A program made the position numbers and the translations under genes. A DNA stretch of 64,000 bases from Amantichitinum ursilacus (GTDB taxonomy: Bacteria; Pseudomonadota; Gammaproteobacteria; Burkholderiales; Chitinibacteraceae): positions 186,001 to 250,000 of the forward strand of contig NZ_LAQT01000010.1 in NCBI RefSeq assembly GCF_001294205.1. Direction: 5' to 3'. Position 1 is the stretch's first letter, and every line of letters begins with the position of its first letter. Shown here piece by piece: positions 22,725 to 32,215 of this stretch. The notes beneath the pieces were generated by a model that was not told the origin of the DNA, did not search any database, and saw only the letters and a program-made list of their open reading frames with translations.

Positions 22725-23981
22725 ATGTTGTCCCCGCTCCGCCAGCGCCTCGTCGGACAACGTCAATTGCTGCTCAATTTTGTCTCCCTGTCTTCGATTA
22801 ATCTGCTGAACCTGCTGGCCCCGGTCATCGTTATCCCGTGGCTGCTGCACACGCTCGGTGTGCGTCAGTACGGCGTGATCGCGCTGCATCAGTACCTCGG
22901 CCAGTTTGTGTTGATGTGGGTGGATTTCGGCTTTAACACCTGGGCGGTGAACGAGGTGGCGGGCCGCGCGCAAGATCGTCGCGCATTGGCAGCGCTGGTT
23001 GGCAGCATTTATCTGATCAAACTGGCGCTTTGTGCCGTGGTGGTGCTGGCCTTGGGTGTGCTGGCATTGAATCCGCAGTGGGTTGCCGCAGCGGGCCTCA
23101 ACCTGCCGCTGCTGGCCGCATTTGCGGCCCTTGGCGCGCTCAATTCGTTTTATCCGGGCTGGTTGTTCCAGGGGCTGGAACGCATCCACGCCTTGATTGT
23201 GCCAACCGCCCTGGCGCGCCTCGGCACCGTGGCGCTGGTGTTTGTGTTGGTGCGCCAGCCTGGTGATATGTGGGCGGTGCCCGTGGCGTATCTGGCGTCC
23301 AGTGTGCTGTTGGACTTCAGCGCCGCGCGCCAGCTTTTGCGCAGCGTGGGCTGGCCGACGCTGCTGCCCTGGCGGCAGATGGTTACCGTCGCGCAGCACG
23401 CGGGTCAGGTGTTCGGGTCGCGCCTGATCATCATGATTTATGTGGCGTGCTCGCCGCTGCTGGTGCGCGCCGCAGCGGGTGCGGAAGGCGTCGCCATTTA
23501 CAGCTTGTGCGAAAAGGCCATCGGCCTGTGCCGCGTGCCGTTCGACATGCTGGCCAACGCGGCCTATCCAAGGTTGGCGCGCGAATACCGCAAGACCTTC
23601 GCTCAACGCTTGCTGCAACTGCAGCTGGGGGCCGCGCTGGCTGTTGTGCTGCTGTTGACCGCAGCGCTGCACTTTGCCGGACCATATTTGTTGCCCGCCG
23701 ACTGGGCGCACGCCGGCAACTATCTGATGTTGTACAGCCTGGCGCTGATCCCCATCGCTGCACACAGCTTTATGGGCACCTGCGTGTTGCTGGTGCACGG
23801 CAAACGCTGGGCGCTCAGCCTCAGCATCGTGGTCGGGCTGGCTGCCTATATCGTCGCCTGGAGCGCTGGTGGCTGGCTGTGGGAGGACCCCTTGGCGCGC
23901 GTGATTACCGCGATGGTAATGGTCGAATTCGGCATTTGCGCCAGCCGCTACTTTCATTCGCGCAAATCTGGATTGATATGA
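22725..23981 (+). CDS. Polysaccharide flippase (Wzx/MOP family)
   Basis: Polytopic membrane protein of 418 residues with about twelve hydrophobic segments and the Polysacc_synt N-terminal pattern (NFVSLSSINLLNLLAPVIVIPWLLHTLGVRQYG). The family moves lipid-linked oligosaccharide units to the periplasm. It opens a six-gene cluster in which the following genes overlap end to end, so it is the likely exporter for that polymer. The start is uncertain: ATG 22725 is taken but no good ribosome site is visible, and TTG 22722 precedes it. GC content is like the host. Confidence 0.85.
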   Translation: MLSPLRQRLVGQRQLLLNFVSLSSINLLNLLAPVIVIPWLLHTLGVRQYGVIALHQYLGQFVLMWVDFGFNTWAVNEVAGRAQDRRALAALVGSIYLIKLALCAVVVLALGVLALNPQWVAAAGLNLPLLAAFAALGALNSFYPGWLFQGLERIHALIVPTALARLGTVALVFVLVRQPGDMWAVPVAYLASSVLLDFSAARQLLRSVGWPTLLPWRQMVTVAQHAGQVFGSRLIIMIYVACSPLLVRAAAGAEGVAIYSLCEKAIGLCRVPFDMLANAAYPRLAREYRKTFAQRLLQLQLGAALAVVLLLTAALHFAGPYLLPADWAHAGNYLMLYSLALIPIAAHSFMGTCVLLVHGKRWALSLSIVVGLAAYIVAWSAGGWLWEDPLARVITAMVMVEFGICASRYFHSRKSGLI

Positions 23982-25375
23982 ACAAGCCTCCCCGTCACAT
24001 CGGCGTGATTCTGGCCGCGGGCCGCGGCGAACGTAGCGGCTTTGATCGTCCCAAACAGATGATGAAGCTGGCCGGACGCCCATTGGTGGAGCACACGCTG
24101 GCGGTGTTTCAGGACAGCGCTGACATCGACCAGATCATCGTTGTCACCAACAAAGACTGCCAGGAGCAGATCCAGCAGCTGACCGCCAACCGCCGCTTCA
24201 GCAAGGTTAAAGCCGTGATTCTGGGCGGTAGCGAACGCTATCAATCATCGCTGGCTGCAATTGCCGCCACCGAGCATCTCGCCCGCGACTACGCCGTCAA
24301 ACTGATCTTCCACGATGCCGTGCGCCCGCTGGTTAACGAACGCATCATCGCCGATGTGGCGCAAGCGCTGCGGCATTACAACGCCTGCGACGTGGTGGTG
24401 CCCACCACCGACACCATCGTGTCGGTCGACCCGCTGACCAACACCATCGATTTCATCCCCGACCGCAGCCGCCTGCGCAACGGCCAGACGCCACAAGGCT
24501 TTGCGCTGGAAACAGTCAAGCTGGCCTACGAACGCGCGCTACGCGATCCGGATTTCAAAACCACAGACGATTGCGGCGTGGTGCTCAAATACGTGCCGGA
24601 CGAAAAAATCTATCTGGTGACGGGCGAGCACGACAACCTCAAGCTCACCTACCGCGAAGAACTGCAGATACTGGACAAACTGCTGCAGATGAAATCACGC
24701 CAGGCCACCCATCAGCCGATCAATCCGCAAGTGTTTGCCGAGCTGAAACACAAGGTGCTGGTGGTGTTTGGCGGCGGCAGCGGCATCGGGCTGGATATGG
24801 TGAATCTGGCGCAAGCACATCAGGCGCACGTGGTGGTGGCCACCCGCGGCACCGGCGTGGACGTGACCGATCTGACGGCGGTCAAATTGTGTCTGGCCAA
24901 TACCGTGGCCGAATTCGGGCGCATCGATTACGTGGTCAACACCGCCGCCGTGCTGACGTGCGAGCCGCTGGCCAATATGGATTACGCCGACGTGGTGCGA
25001 TCGGTGCAGATCAACTACATGGGCGCGGTGAATGTGGCGCTGGCGGCGTTTGATTATTTGCGCCAGTCGCAAGGCCAACTGCTCAACTTTACCTCCAGCT
25101 CGTACACCTACGGCCGGGCGTTCTACAGCCTGTACAGCTCGGCCAAAGCCGCCGTGGTTAACCTGACCCAGGCGCTGGCCGAGGAATGGCACAGCGAAGG
25201 CGTGCGCGTTAACTGCATCAACCCCGAACGCACCGATACCCCGATGCGCAAACGCGCCTTTGGCGTTGAACCCGCCGGCACGCTGATGTCATCGCACGAT
25301 GTGGCGCTGCAGAGTTTGAATGTGCTGCTGGGGAAGGTGACGGGGCAGATTTTTGACTTGCGACGGCCAGCATGA
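23978..25375 (+). CDS. CDP-ribitol synthase fusion (cytidylyltransferase + SDR reductase, Bcs1-like)
   Basis: Two enzymes in one chain of 465 residues. Residues 1-235 are an IspD-type cytidylyltransferase: ILAAGRGERSG at 11-21, PKQ at 25-27 and the NLKLTYREEL end motif. Residues 255-465 are a short-chain dehydrogenase: GGGSGIG at 265-271, NTAA at 321-324 and catalytic YSSAK at 386-390. This order is that of Haemophilus Bcs1, which reduces ribulose 5-phosphate and activates ribitol 5-phosphate as CDP-ribitol. ATG overlaps the flippase stop. The next gene is a CDP-polyol phosphotransferase, supporting the assignment. Another CDP-alditol product cannot be excluded. Confidence 0.82.
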   Translation: MNKPPRHIGVILAAGRGERSGFDRPKQMMKLAGRPLVEHTLAVFQDSADIDQIIVVTNKDCQEQIQQLTANRRFSKVKAVILGGSERYQSSLAAIAATEHLARDYAVKLIFHDAVRPLVNERIIADVAQALRHYNACDVVVPTTDTIVSVDPLTNTIDFIPDRSRLRNGQTPQGFALETVKLAYERALRDPDFKTTDDCGVVLKYVPDEKIYLVTGEHDNLKLTYREELQILDKLLQMKSRQATHQPINPQVFAELKHKVLVVFGGGSGIGLDMVNLAQAHQAHVVVATRGTGVDVTDLTAVKLCLANTVAEFGRIDYVVNTAAVLTCEPLANMDYADVVRSVQINYMGAVNVALAAFDYLRQSQGQLLNFTSSSYTYGRAFYSLYSSAKAAVVNLTQALAEEWHSEGVRVNCINPERTDTPMRKRAFGVEPAGTLMSSHDVALQSLNVLLGKVTGQIFDLRRPA

Positions 25376-26583
25376 AGCAAAAATTGCTGCGCTTGCTTCA
25401 ATTCTGGCTCTTGATCACGTTGTATCCGTTGTCGTGGCTGGTGCCACGCCGGTCCGACTTATGGGTCTTCGGCTGCTACAACAACAAGTTTCTGGATAAC
25501 TCCAAATACTTGTTTTTGTGGATCAGCGAATATCGAAAAGATATTGATGCGGTCTGGATTACAGGCGATCGGGCGGTCGCTGGTCTGTTGTTGAACAACG
25601 GCTACCGTGCTTGCACCCGTTGGAGCGCGCAAGGGCTCTGGCTGAGCCTGCGCGCGCGGGTCTATATCTTCTCGTCCTATCTATCGGACATTAATTACTT
25701 CACTTCTGGCGGCGCGCTGCGGGTCAATCTTTGGCACGGCGTTGGCCTGAAAAGCATTGAGTACAAAGTCTCTGCCGGTAAATTGGCCAAGCTGTATCAC
25801 GGCCGCGTTTCACCACTCTGGCGGCTATTGCTGCCCGAGCGTTTTGCCAAGCCAGATCTGTTTCTGGCTCCCTCTGTAATGATGGCGAAGCACTTTGCGG
25901 AATGCTTTCGTATCTCGCCCGCGGCATGCATCCAGTTACCGTATCCGCGGCTTAACACGCCGCGTTATCCACAATTGGCAGTCGCCGTCGCTGCATTGGG
26001 CGACTATGCCGGTTTACGCGAGGACTGGGGCAGTTTTGACCGGGTCGCGATTTATGTTCCAACCTGGCGCGATGATGGATCTTCCGCGATCAGCTCCGGA
26101 CTGCCCGATCTGGCTGTATTGAGCGCTGCCCTACGCCAGAGCAATACGCTGCTATATATCAAACCCCACCCGGTCGAAGCCTCAGGCGTCTCCTGCGAAC
26201 TTGCCAATATTCGTATATGGCCGCGAGCGCTCGATATGTATCCGCTACTGGCCGATTTTGATTTGCTGATCACCGATTACTCGTCGGTGCTCTATGACTA
26301 TCTTTATGCCGCCGCGGGCCCGGTCGTTTTATATAACTTCGACTACAACCGCTATATCTCTCAATGTCGTGATCTTGCGTTCAATTACACGGAGAACGTT
26401 TGGGGATTGTGGGTTAGCAATTTCGCTGCGTTATGTGATGTTCTGGCACGTCCTGCCGGCGTCGCCACTGCAGACTCTTTGGCGCAACGGCAAGTCATTG
26501 CTGAACGCTTTTTTGGGGCTCCCGTTGCCGATCCGATGGAGCGCCTCGTCGCAACCATCGCTGCCGCAGAGGCATCGAAATGA
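25372..26583 (+). CDS. CDP-glycerol/CDP-ribitol phosphotransferase family protein (TagB/TagF/TarL-like)
   Basis: Transfers polyol phosphate from a CDP-polyol to a growing glycan, as in wall teichoic acid synthesis. Family signs over 403 residues: an N-terminal membrane-associating hydrophobic stretch, NLWHGVGLKSIEY near 119-131, YVPTWRD, the YIKPHPVE motif and TDYSSVLYDYLY. These are the PF04464 landmarks, including the two catalytic histidines. ATGA overlap with the CDP-ribitol synthase gene implies they work together, so CDP-ribitol is the inferred donor. Codon use becomes AT-richer from here. It contains a perfect DnaA-box sequence (25975-25983). Confidence 0.82.
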   Translation: MKQKLLRLLQFWLLITLYPLSWLVPRRSDLWVFGCYNNKFLDNSKYLFLWISEYRKDIDAVWITGDRAVAGLLLNNGYRACTRWSAQGLWLSLRARVYIFSSYLSDINYFTSGGALRVNLWHGVGLKSIEYKVSAGKLAKLYHGRVSPLWRLLLPERFAKPDLFLAPSVMMAKHFAECFRISPAACIQLPYPRLNTPRYPQLAVAVAALGDYAGLREDWGSFDRVAIYVPTWRDDGSSAISSGLPDLAVLSAALRQSNTLLYIKPHPVEASGVSCELANIRIWPRALDMYPLLADFDLLITDYSSVLYDYLYAAAGPVVLYNFDYNRYISQCRDLAFNYTENVWGLWVSNFAALCDVLARPAGVATADSLAQRQVIAERFFGAPVADPMERLVATIAAAEASK

Positions 26584-27710
26584 TGACGTCGTTGGGCATT
26601 TCGGCCTTCATTATTTTTTGCTTCTTCTGCCTGTCGTGGCGAATGAGCAAGAGTGCGGTAACGAGCTTTTATTTTTCGGCGATCTTCTCGCACTGGACTG
26701 CGCTGGGCGATATCAACATTAGCACCGCGCTGATTCTTCTTGCGACCATGCTGCTGTTTGCGTGTGGTCGCACCCGCTTCAATCTGGGACGTGTTGTTGC
26801 ATTCAGCCTGTTTGCATTTTGCATCCTGGGTGGCGCTGCTGCCAGCACCGTTAATTCGCCTGGTTTGGGGGCCGCGCTGGGGCGGTTCGGCAAAATGGCA
26901 CTGGTTTTCTTGCCTTTATTCTTTCCTGTGCGCGCAGAGGCCGTCGAGATTGGCGCAATGGTAAAAGCGTTTGTTATATGTACTTTGGTGTTTTCCATTC
27001 CCTGCCTTTTATTTTTTGGGGCAGACCCCGGTTTTATGGGAACACCGCGCATTTCCGGTTTTTTTGAGGACGCAAATTACTTTGCGCTGATCTCTCTTAT
27101 CTGCCTGATTTATGCATCGCAATATATGCAGAATAAATCATGGTCGTGGCTATTGCTCGCGCAGTTGATTTGCTCACAAGCAATGACCATGCTCGCAATC
27201 ACTTTGGTGTATTTTTTGATATTGCGACGCCGGGAAGTCAGCAAAAAAATGCTGGCTATTTTTCCGGTCATTATCGGCTTGGGCTACGTCTATATCATCT
27301 ATCGAGTGCAGCAGACGGATGCGATTGTGCTGGAGTCCGACTATCAAACCAGCTTTGTCGCAATGAAATTCAATTCTGTTTTTTTTCGATTTTTCGCCCA
27401 ATTCAGCGCAATGGATATCATCCAGAACAGGCCGTCTGTATTCTGGTTTGGCTACGGCTCGGGCCATTCGGTGGAGTTATTCGGTCGGGTGCTTCATAAC
27501 ACATATGTGCAGCTCTTCTTTGACAGCGGAATTGTGGTTTTTCTTGGAGTGCTACTTGTTGTCGGCCTAGGCTCATTCAGGTTTGATCGCCAGAAGCCAG
27601 TGTTCATTATCCTGATTATTTCCAGTTTGTTATTTGACGCATTTTTCATGTTTATATTTCCTTTTGCACTGGTGATTGCAACATCTAATCCGGAACACGC
27701 CGACCTATGA
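26580..27710 (+). CDS. Wzy-like polymerase / O-antigen ligase family membrane protein
   Basis: Polytopic protein of 376 residues with roughly ten helices. Two motifs of the Wzy/WaaL group are visible: GFFEDANYFALISL and the periplasmic-loop HNTYVQLFFDSGIVVF. In a Wzx-containing locus it most likely polymerises flipped repeat units in the periplasm. Sequence alone does not separate a polymerase from a ligase. It overlaps both neighbours by ATGA and is visibly AT-richer than the rest of the window. Confidence 0.75.
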   Translation: MMTSLGISAFIIFCFFCLSWRMSKSAVTSFYFSAIFSHWTALGDINISTALILLATMLLFACGRTRFNLGRVVAFSLFAFCILGGAAASTVNSPGLGAALGRFGKMALVFLPLFFPVRAEAVEIGAMVKAFVICTLVFSIPCLLFFGADPGFMGTPRISGFFEDANYFALISLICLIYASQYMQNKSWSWLLLAQLICSQAMTMLAITLVYFLILRRREVSKKMLAIFPVIIGLGYVYIIYRVQQTDAIVLESDYQTSFVAMKFNSVFFRFFAQFSAMDIIQNRPSVFWFGYGSGHSVELFGRVLHNTYVQLFFDSGIVVFLGVLLVVGLGSFRFDRQKPVFIILIISSLLFDAFFMFIFPFALVIATSNPEHADL

Positions 27711-28828
27711 TCCATATCTTTAACGACACGACCTATGGCTCTTATCAGCACGTGAACCAGATGTTGTTCCGCCATTTGAATGGAGCCGGATATCCCGCAT
27801 TTTATCTGCAAAGATTCAAGCTTAATTTTCCTTCAATTTGCCGACTTCGCGGTTTGATAAAGGGTAATAAGCGGGCCGTCGCCCAATCAGACGTTCCACG
27901 TGTGATCGAGGTACGAAACTCGCCTTCGATATGCGACTGGTTTGATCGTCTGAATAGTAACTGGGTTGCCAGCCAGATTGAAAAGAGCCGCGATATCGCT
28001 ATTACTTTTGTTCCGTCGCTAGCGCTTGCACCGCTATTCGATCAATACCATCGGCTGGTTTATTACTGCGTGCATGATTCGGATAATCAAACTTATCCCG
28101 TTCGAAACAAGCGCTATGAAAAGCGCTTGGTGCAAAAGAGCGCATTGATTTTTTGCGACAATCTCCTGGTTTTGAAACGCCTCTGCGCCAAAGAACCCTA
28201 TATCAACCTGGCCGATATTTCTCACTCGGACACTCAAACCGCGGTTGCGTTGTTGTCCAAAGCTCGATTTTTTCTCGTGCCTCCGCCCACACCGGATCCG
28301 TTTTTTGAAGTGAAGGCGCCGCTCAATTCTGACTTTGATTTGATGTACTTCGGAAGTGTTCATAAAGACCTCGACGAAACCGAATTCCTGCGCCTCGCCA
28401 ACCTGGGTTTGCGAATCGCACTGGTGACTGCGGACCGTCTGGCGCTTTCCCACCGCAATATCAAATATCTGCCGCTTGAAGTCGATTCGTCGAAGCTGGC
28501 ACAGCAATTGTCACGCTCGGCCGCAATCTTCATGCCTTACAGAGATAACAACTTCAACGCTTCGATTAGCCCGGGCAAGCTCAATCAGGTGATTGCTTCA
28601 GGAAAACCAGTGATCTGCTCGAATCGCTTGTTCTGCCAGCGATCCGGGTTCGTGAATAGCCGGGTCATAGATTCCCGCGAGAAGTTCCAGGAAGCAATCG
28701 CTTCTGCGGTGATGCAACCCGAGCGTGCGTTGCCGTCACGTGCGTCCCATTTGCTTCAGCTGATTTCCAACTTGATCGTTAATTCGGCGGCGATCAGCGA
28801 GGGCAAGCATGCTTCCAAACATCGCTAA
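27707..28828 (+). CDS. Putative GT-B glycosyltransferase
   Basis: 373-residue soluble protein, not confidently named. Features that suggest a GT-B transferase are LVYYCVHDSDNQTY (similar to the YDCVDD motif of several GT4-like enzymes), a central linker, DLMYFGSVHKDLD opening the second Rossmann domain, and IFMPYRDNNFNASISPGKLNQVIASGKPVICSN, the usual donor-binding and conserved-Gly region. Placed between the polymerase and a GT2 gene with short overlaps. AT-richer than the host average. Confidence 0.65.
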   Translation: MIHIFNDTTYGSYQHVNQMLFRHLNGAGYPAFYLQRFKLNFPSICRLRGLIKGNKRAVAQSDVPRVIEVRNSPSICDWFDRLNSNWVASQIEKSRDIAITFVPSLALAPLFDQYHRLVYYCVHDSDNQTYPVRNKRYEKRLVQKSALIFCDNLLVLKRLCAKEPYINLADISHSDTQTAVALLSKARFFLVPPPTPDPFFEVKAPLNSDFDLMYFGSVHKDLDETEFLRLANLGLRIALVTADRLALSHRNIKYLPLEVDSSKLAQQLSRSAAIFMPYRDNNFNASISPGKLNQVIASGKPVICSNRLFCQRSGFVNSRVIDSREKFQEAIASAVMQPERALPSRASHLLQLISNLIVNSAAISEGKHASKHR

Positions 28829-29693
28829 CGAAACGCAGGTTTTTAACGGGGAAGGCTTCAGCCTGCTGGGCTCCGTATATCACCGCGAATCCCCCGCCGC
28901 ACTGGCCCAATGCCTGGAAAGCATTGCGTTGGCCACCTTGGGTGACAACGCCGAAGTGGTGCTGGTGCAAGATGGCCCCTTAACGCCTGAGCTATTAGCG
29001 GTGATCGATCAATTCCGTAGCCGCATGGTGCTGGTGGACGTGCCCCTGCCCGAAAACGTGGGTTTAGGCGCGGCGCTGAATGCGGGCCTGGCCCGTTGCA
29101 GCCATGATCTGGTGGCGCGCTTTGACACTGACGATATTGATTTACCGGCGCGCTTTGCGCTGCAACTGCAGCGGTTTGCCTGCCAGCCCGATCTGGCCTT
29201 GCTGGGGGGCTGGATTGATGAATTTGTGGATGACCCGGCGCATCCGCACGCCGAGCGCCACACGCCTGTTTCGCATGACTCAATTCTGCAATTTGCGCGC
29301 AAACGTAATCCGTTTAATCACATGACCGTGATGTTTCGCAAACAGGCGGTGCTGGCAGTGGGTGGATATGGCGGCGAATATCTGTTCGAAGATTACGCGC
29401 TGTGGGTGCGCTTGCTGCAGGCGGGGTACGCCACCGACAATTTGCCCGCCGTGCTGACCCACGCGCGTACCGGCACCAGCATGTATCGGCGGCGCGGCGG
29501 CTGGCGTTATGCGGTCAGCGAATGGCGGCTGCTGCGCCAGTTTTGCGCCAGCGGCTTTATCAATCGCTATCAAATGCTGGGCAGCGCGCTGATGCGCTTG
29601 CCGGTGCGTTTGCTGCCCGCTGGTCTGCGTGGGTGGATTTATTGCGTACCGCTTAGAGCCCGCGCAACCGCAGGCAAGCAACTGGCGCAATAA
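28809..29693 (+). CDS. Family 2 glycosyltransferase
   Basis: 294-residue GT-A enzyme. The N-terminal GT2 pattern SLLGSVYHRESPAALAQCLESI is followed by VVLVQDGPLT and the metal-binding DTDDIDLPARF, with the acceptor region FEDYALWVRLLQAGY. It likely adds a sugar to the lipid-linked repeat unit in the cytoplasm. It overlaps the preceding gene by 20 bases and returns to host-like GC. It ends the cluster before a terminator. Confidence 0.85.
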   Translation: MLPNIANETQVFNGEGFSLLGSVYHRESPAALAQCLESIALATLGDNAEVVLVQDGPLTPELLAVIDQFRSRMVLVDVPLPENVGLGAALNAGLARCSHDLVARFDTDDIDLPARFALQLQRFACQPDLALLGGWIDEFVDDPAHPHAERHTPVSHDSILQFARKRNPFNHMTVMFRKQAVLAVGGYGGEYLFEDYALWVRLLQAGYATDNLPAVLTHARTGTSMYRRRGGWRYAVSEWRLLRQFCASGFINRYQMLGSALMRLPVRLLPAGLRGWIYCVPLRARATAGKQLAQ

Positions 29694-29731
29694 AAAACGG
29701 CAGGTGCAGACCAACCCGCACTTGCCGTTTT
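29694..29731. terminator. Bidirectional terminator between polysaccharide locus and udp
   Basis: AAAACGGCAGGTGC (29694-29707) pairs with GCACTTGCCGTTTT (29718-29731), one G-T pair. A-run on the left and T-run on the right serve both convergent transcripts. Confidence 0.85.
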
Positions 29732-29752
29732 CTTACCACCCTACCCAAAGCC

Positions 29753-30526
29753 TCAAGCCAGCGCGCGCGCTGCCTCGATCACGATGCCCACGGCATCCAC
29801 TTCGGTTTTCTTCATCGATTCCGCATTCGGAATTTCTTGCTGCGTACGGTTAACGATCACGCCTGCGATCATGCCAGCGCGCAGGCCCATCGAGGCGCAC
29901 ATGGTCAACAGCGTGGCCGATTCCATTTCGTAGTTCATCACATGCAGCGCTTGCCACTGCTTCATCGAACCTTCCCATTCCTTGTTAACGCGGCCCGAGT
30001 AGGTGTCGTAGCGTTCCTGGCCCGGGTAGAAGGTGTCGGAAGATGCGGTGATGCCGATATGCGCAGTTGCGCCCAGCTTTTTGGCGGCGGCCACCAGTGC
30101 CGTGGTGCAGGCAAAGTCGGCGACGGCCGGGTAGGCGGCCGGAGCAAAGTGGTAGCTCGCACCGTCCAGGCGCACCGAACCCGTGGTGATCAGCACGTCG
30201 CCCGTGTTGATGTGCGGCTGGATCGCGCCGGTAGTGCCAACGCGCAGAAAGGTGCGGATGCCCAGTTGCGCCAATTCTTCCACGGCAATGGACGTGGACG
30301 GGCCGCCGATGCCGGTGGAACACACCACCACCGGTTTACCGTCGAGTTCGCCAATCCAGCTGACAAACTCACGATGGCTGGCCAGCGGTTGCGGGTTTTG
30401 CATGAGTTCGGCGATGCGTTGGCTGCGCGCGGGGTCGCCCGGCACGATGGCCAGCGTGGCGCCTTTGAGCATGGCCTTGTTCAGGCCCAGGTGAAACACT
30501 TCGGACTGGCTGGAAGCTTGCGACAT
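29753..30526 (-). CDS. udp: Uridine phosphorylase
   Basis: Splits uridine with phosphate to uracil and ribose 1-phosphate. PNP/UDP-family signs: [37 protein letters not shown] and the nucleoside-binding [12 protein letters not shown]. Start is the internal ATG at 30526 ([14 protein letters not shown]), giving 257 residues; a frame starting at 30553 overlaps cdd. It ends the nupC-deo-cdd-udp operon. Confidence 0.93.
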   Translation of the reverse strand: MSQASSQSEVFHLGLNKAMLKGATLAIVPGDPARSQRIAELMQNPQPLASHREFVSWIGELDGKPVVVCSTGIGGPSTSIAVEELAQLGIRTFLRVGTTGAIQPHINTGDVLITTGSVRLDGASYHFAPAAYPAVADFACTTALVAAAKKLGATAHIGITASSDTFYPGQERYDTYSGRVNKEWEGSMKQWQALHVMNYEMESATLLTMCASMGLRAGMIAGVIVNRTQQEIPNAESMKKTEVDAVGIVIEAARALA

Positions 30527-30549
30527 GATGTGGGGTCCTGATTTCAAGA

Positions 30550-30975
<426 letters not shown>

Positions 30976-32202
30976 TCAGGACGGCGTGCGTTGCAAGAAC
31001 GCCAGGCCATCCGGAAACGGTGATAGATCAAACCAGTGCGCCAGGCTCTGGCCCACATCGGCAAAGGTGGCGCGCACGCCCAGGTTGGCGGGCGGAATAC
31101 GTTTGCCGTAGACCAGCACCGGCACGTGCTCCCGCGTGTGGTCGCTGCCCGGCCAGGTGGGGTCACAACCGTGGTCGGCGCTAAGGATCAGCACGTCGTC
31201 ATCGCGCAGCAGGTCATAGATTTCGGGCAGACGCTGGTCAAAATATTCGAGTGCGGCGGCATAACCGGCCACGTCGCGACGATGGCCAAAGTCCTGGTCA
31301 AAGTTGACGAAGTTGGTCATCACAATGCTGCGTTCCGGCGCGCTGCGCGTGGCGTCCAGCGTGGCTTGCCATAAGGCTTCCGGGCCGGTGGCCTTGATCT
31401 TGTGGGTGATGCCGACGTGGGCGTAGATGTCGGCAATCTTGCCAATCGACACCACCTCGCCACCCGCATCGGTCAGTTTTTTAAGCACGGTGTCGGCGGG
31501 CGGAGCGACGGCCAGATCGTGGCGGTTGCCGGTGCGTTTGAAGTCGGCGGCGCAGGTGCCCACAAACGGGCGCGCGATAATACGGCAGATGTTGTACGGC
31601 TTGACGGCCTCATAAGCGATTTCACACAGCTCGTTGAGTTTGTCGAGGCCATAGGTTTCTTCGTGGCAGGCAATCTGCAGCACCGAATCGGCCGAGGTAT
31701 ACAGAATCGGCTTGCCGGTGCGCATATGTTCTTCACCCAGCTCGGCAATGATGGTGGTGCCGCTGGCGTGGCAATTGCCCAGATAGCCGGGCAGATGCGC
31801 GCGCGTGACCAGTTGGTCGAGCAGTTCAGGCGGAAAGCTGTCGGTTTTCTTGTCGAAATAGCCCCAGTCAAAACACACCGGCACGCCCGCCAGTTCCCAG
31901 TGGCCTGATGGCGTGTCTTTGCCGGACGACAATTCGCGCGCGGCGGCATAAGCGCCGATCAGCTTGGGATGCGAGTTAAAGCCGGCGGGCAGTTCGCCGC
32001 TGGCCAGTTGCGCGGCCAGGCCCAGGCCCAGTTGTTCCAGATTGGGCAAACGCAACGGACCAGCGCGGCCGATATCGGCTTTGCCTTGCGCACAATACTG
32101 CGCGATATGGCCGATGGTGCTGGCGCCCGCGTCGCCAAACTGCGGGGCATCGGGCGTAGCGCCGATGCCAAAAGAATCCATGATCAAAACAATGGCACGC
32201 AT
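30976..32202 (-). CDS. deoB: Phosphopentomutase
   Basis: Interconverts (deoxy)ribose 1- and 5-phosphate. Alkaline-phosphatase-superfamily metal motifs are visible: [15 protein letters not shown] at the start, [13 protein letters not shown], and [24 protein letters not shown] near the end. The ATG at 32202 has AGGAAA just upstream; the frame also runs to a TTG at 32223. 408 residues, normal. Confidence 0.95.
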   Translation of the reverse strand: MRAIVLIMDSFGIGATPDAPQFGDAGASTIGHIAQYCAQGKADIGRAGPLRLPNLEQLGLGLAAQLASGELPAGFNSHPKLIGAYAAARELSSGKDTPSGHWELAGVPVCFDWGYFDKKTDSFPPELLDQLVTRAHLPGYLGNCHASGTTIIAELGEEHMRTGKPILYTSADSVLQIACHEETYGLDKLNELCEIAYEAVKPYNICRIIARPFVGTCAADFKRTGNRHDLAVAPPADTVLKKLTDAGGEVVSIGKIADIYAHVGITHKIKATGPEALWQATLDATRSAPERSIVMTNFVNFDQDFGHRRDVAGYAAALEYFDQRLPEIYDLLRDDDVLILSADHGCDPTWPGSDHTREHVPVLVYGKRIPPANLGVRATFADVGQSLAHWFDLSPFPDGLAFLQRTPS

Positions 32203-32215
32203 ACGATCTTTCCTG

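Noticed and set aside
22638-24083. Minus-strand ORF of 481 codons opposite the flippase
   Set aside because: Low-complexity Gln/His/Arg translation typical of antisense to a membrane protein gene.
24227-24240. GGCGGTAGC word resembling an ops/JUMPstart element
   Set aside because: It lies inside the cytidylyltransferase codons (LGGSER), not in a leader, and the wider JUMPstart is missing.
27893-27911. GTTCCACGTGTGA resembling half of a parS site
   Set aside because: Only one arm matches and it is inside coding sequence.
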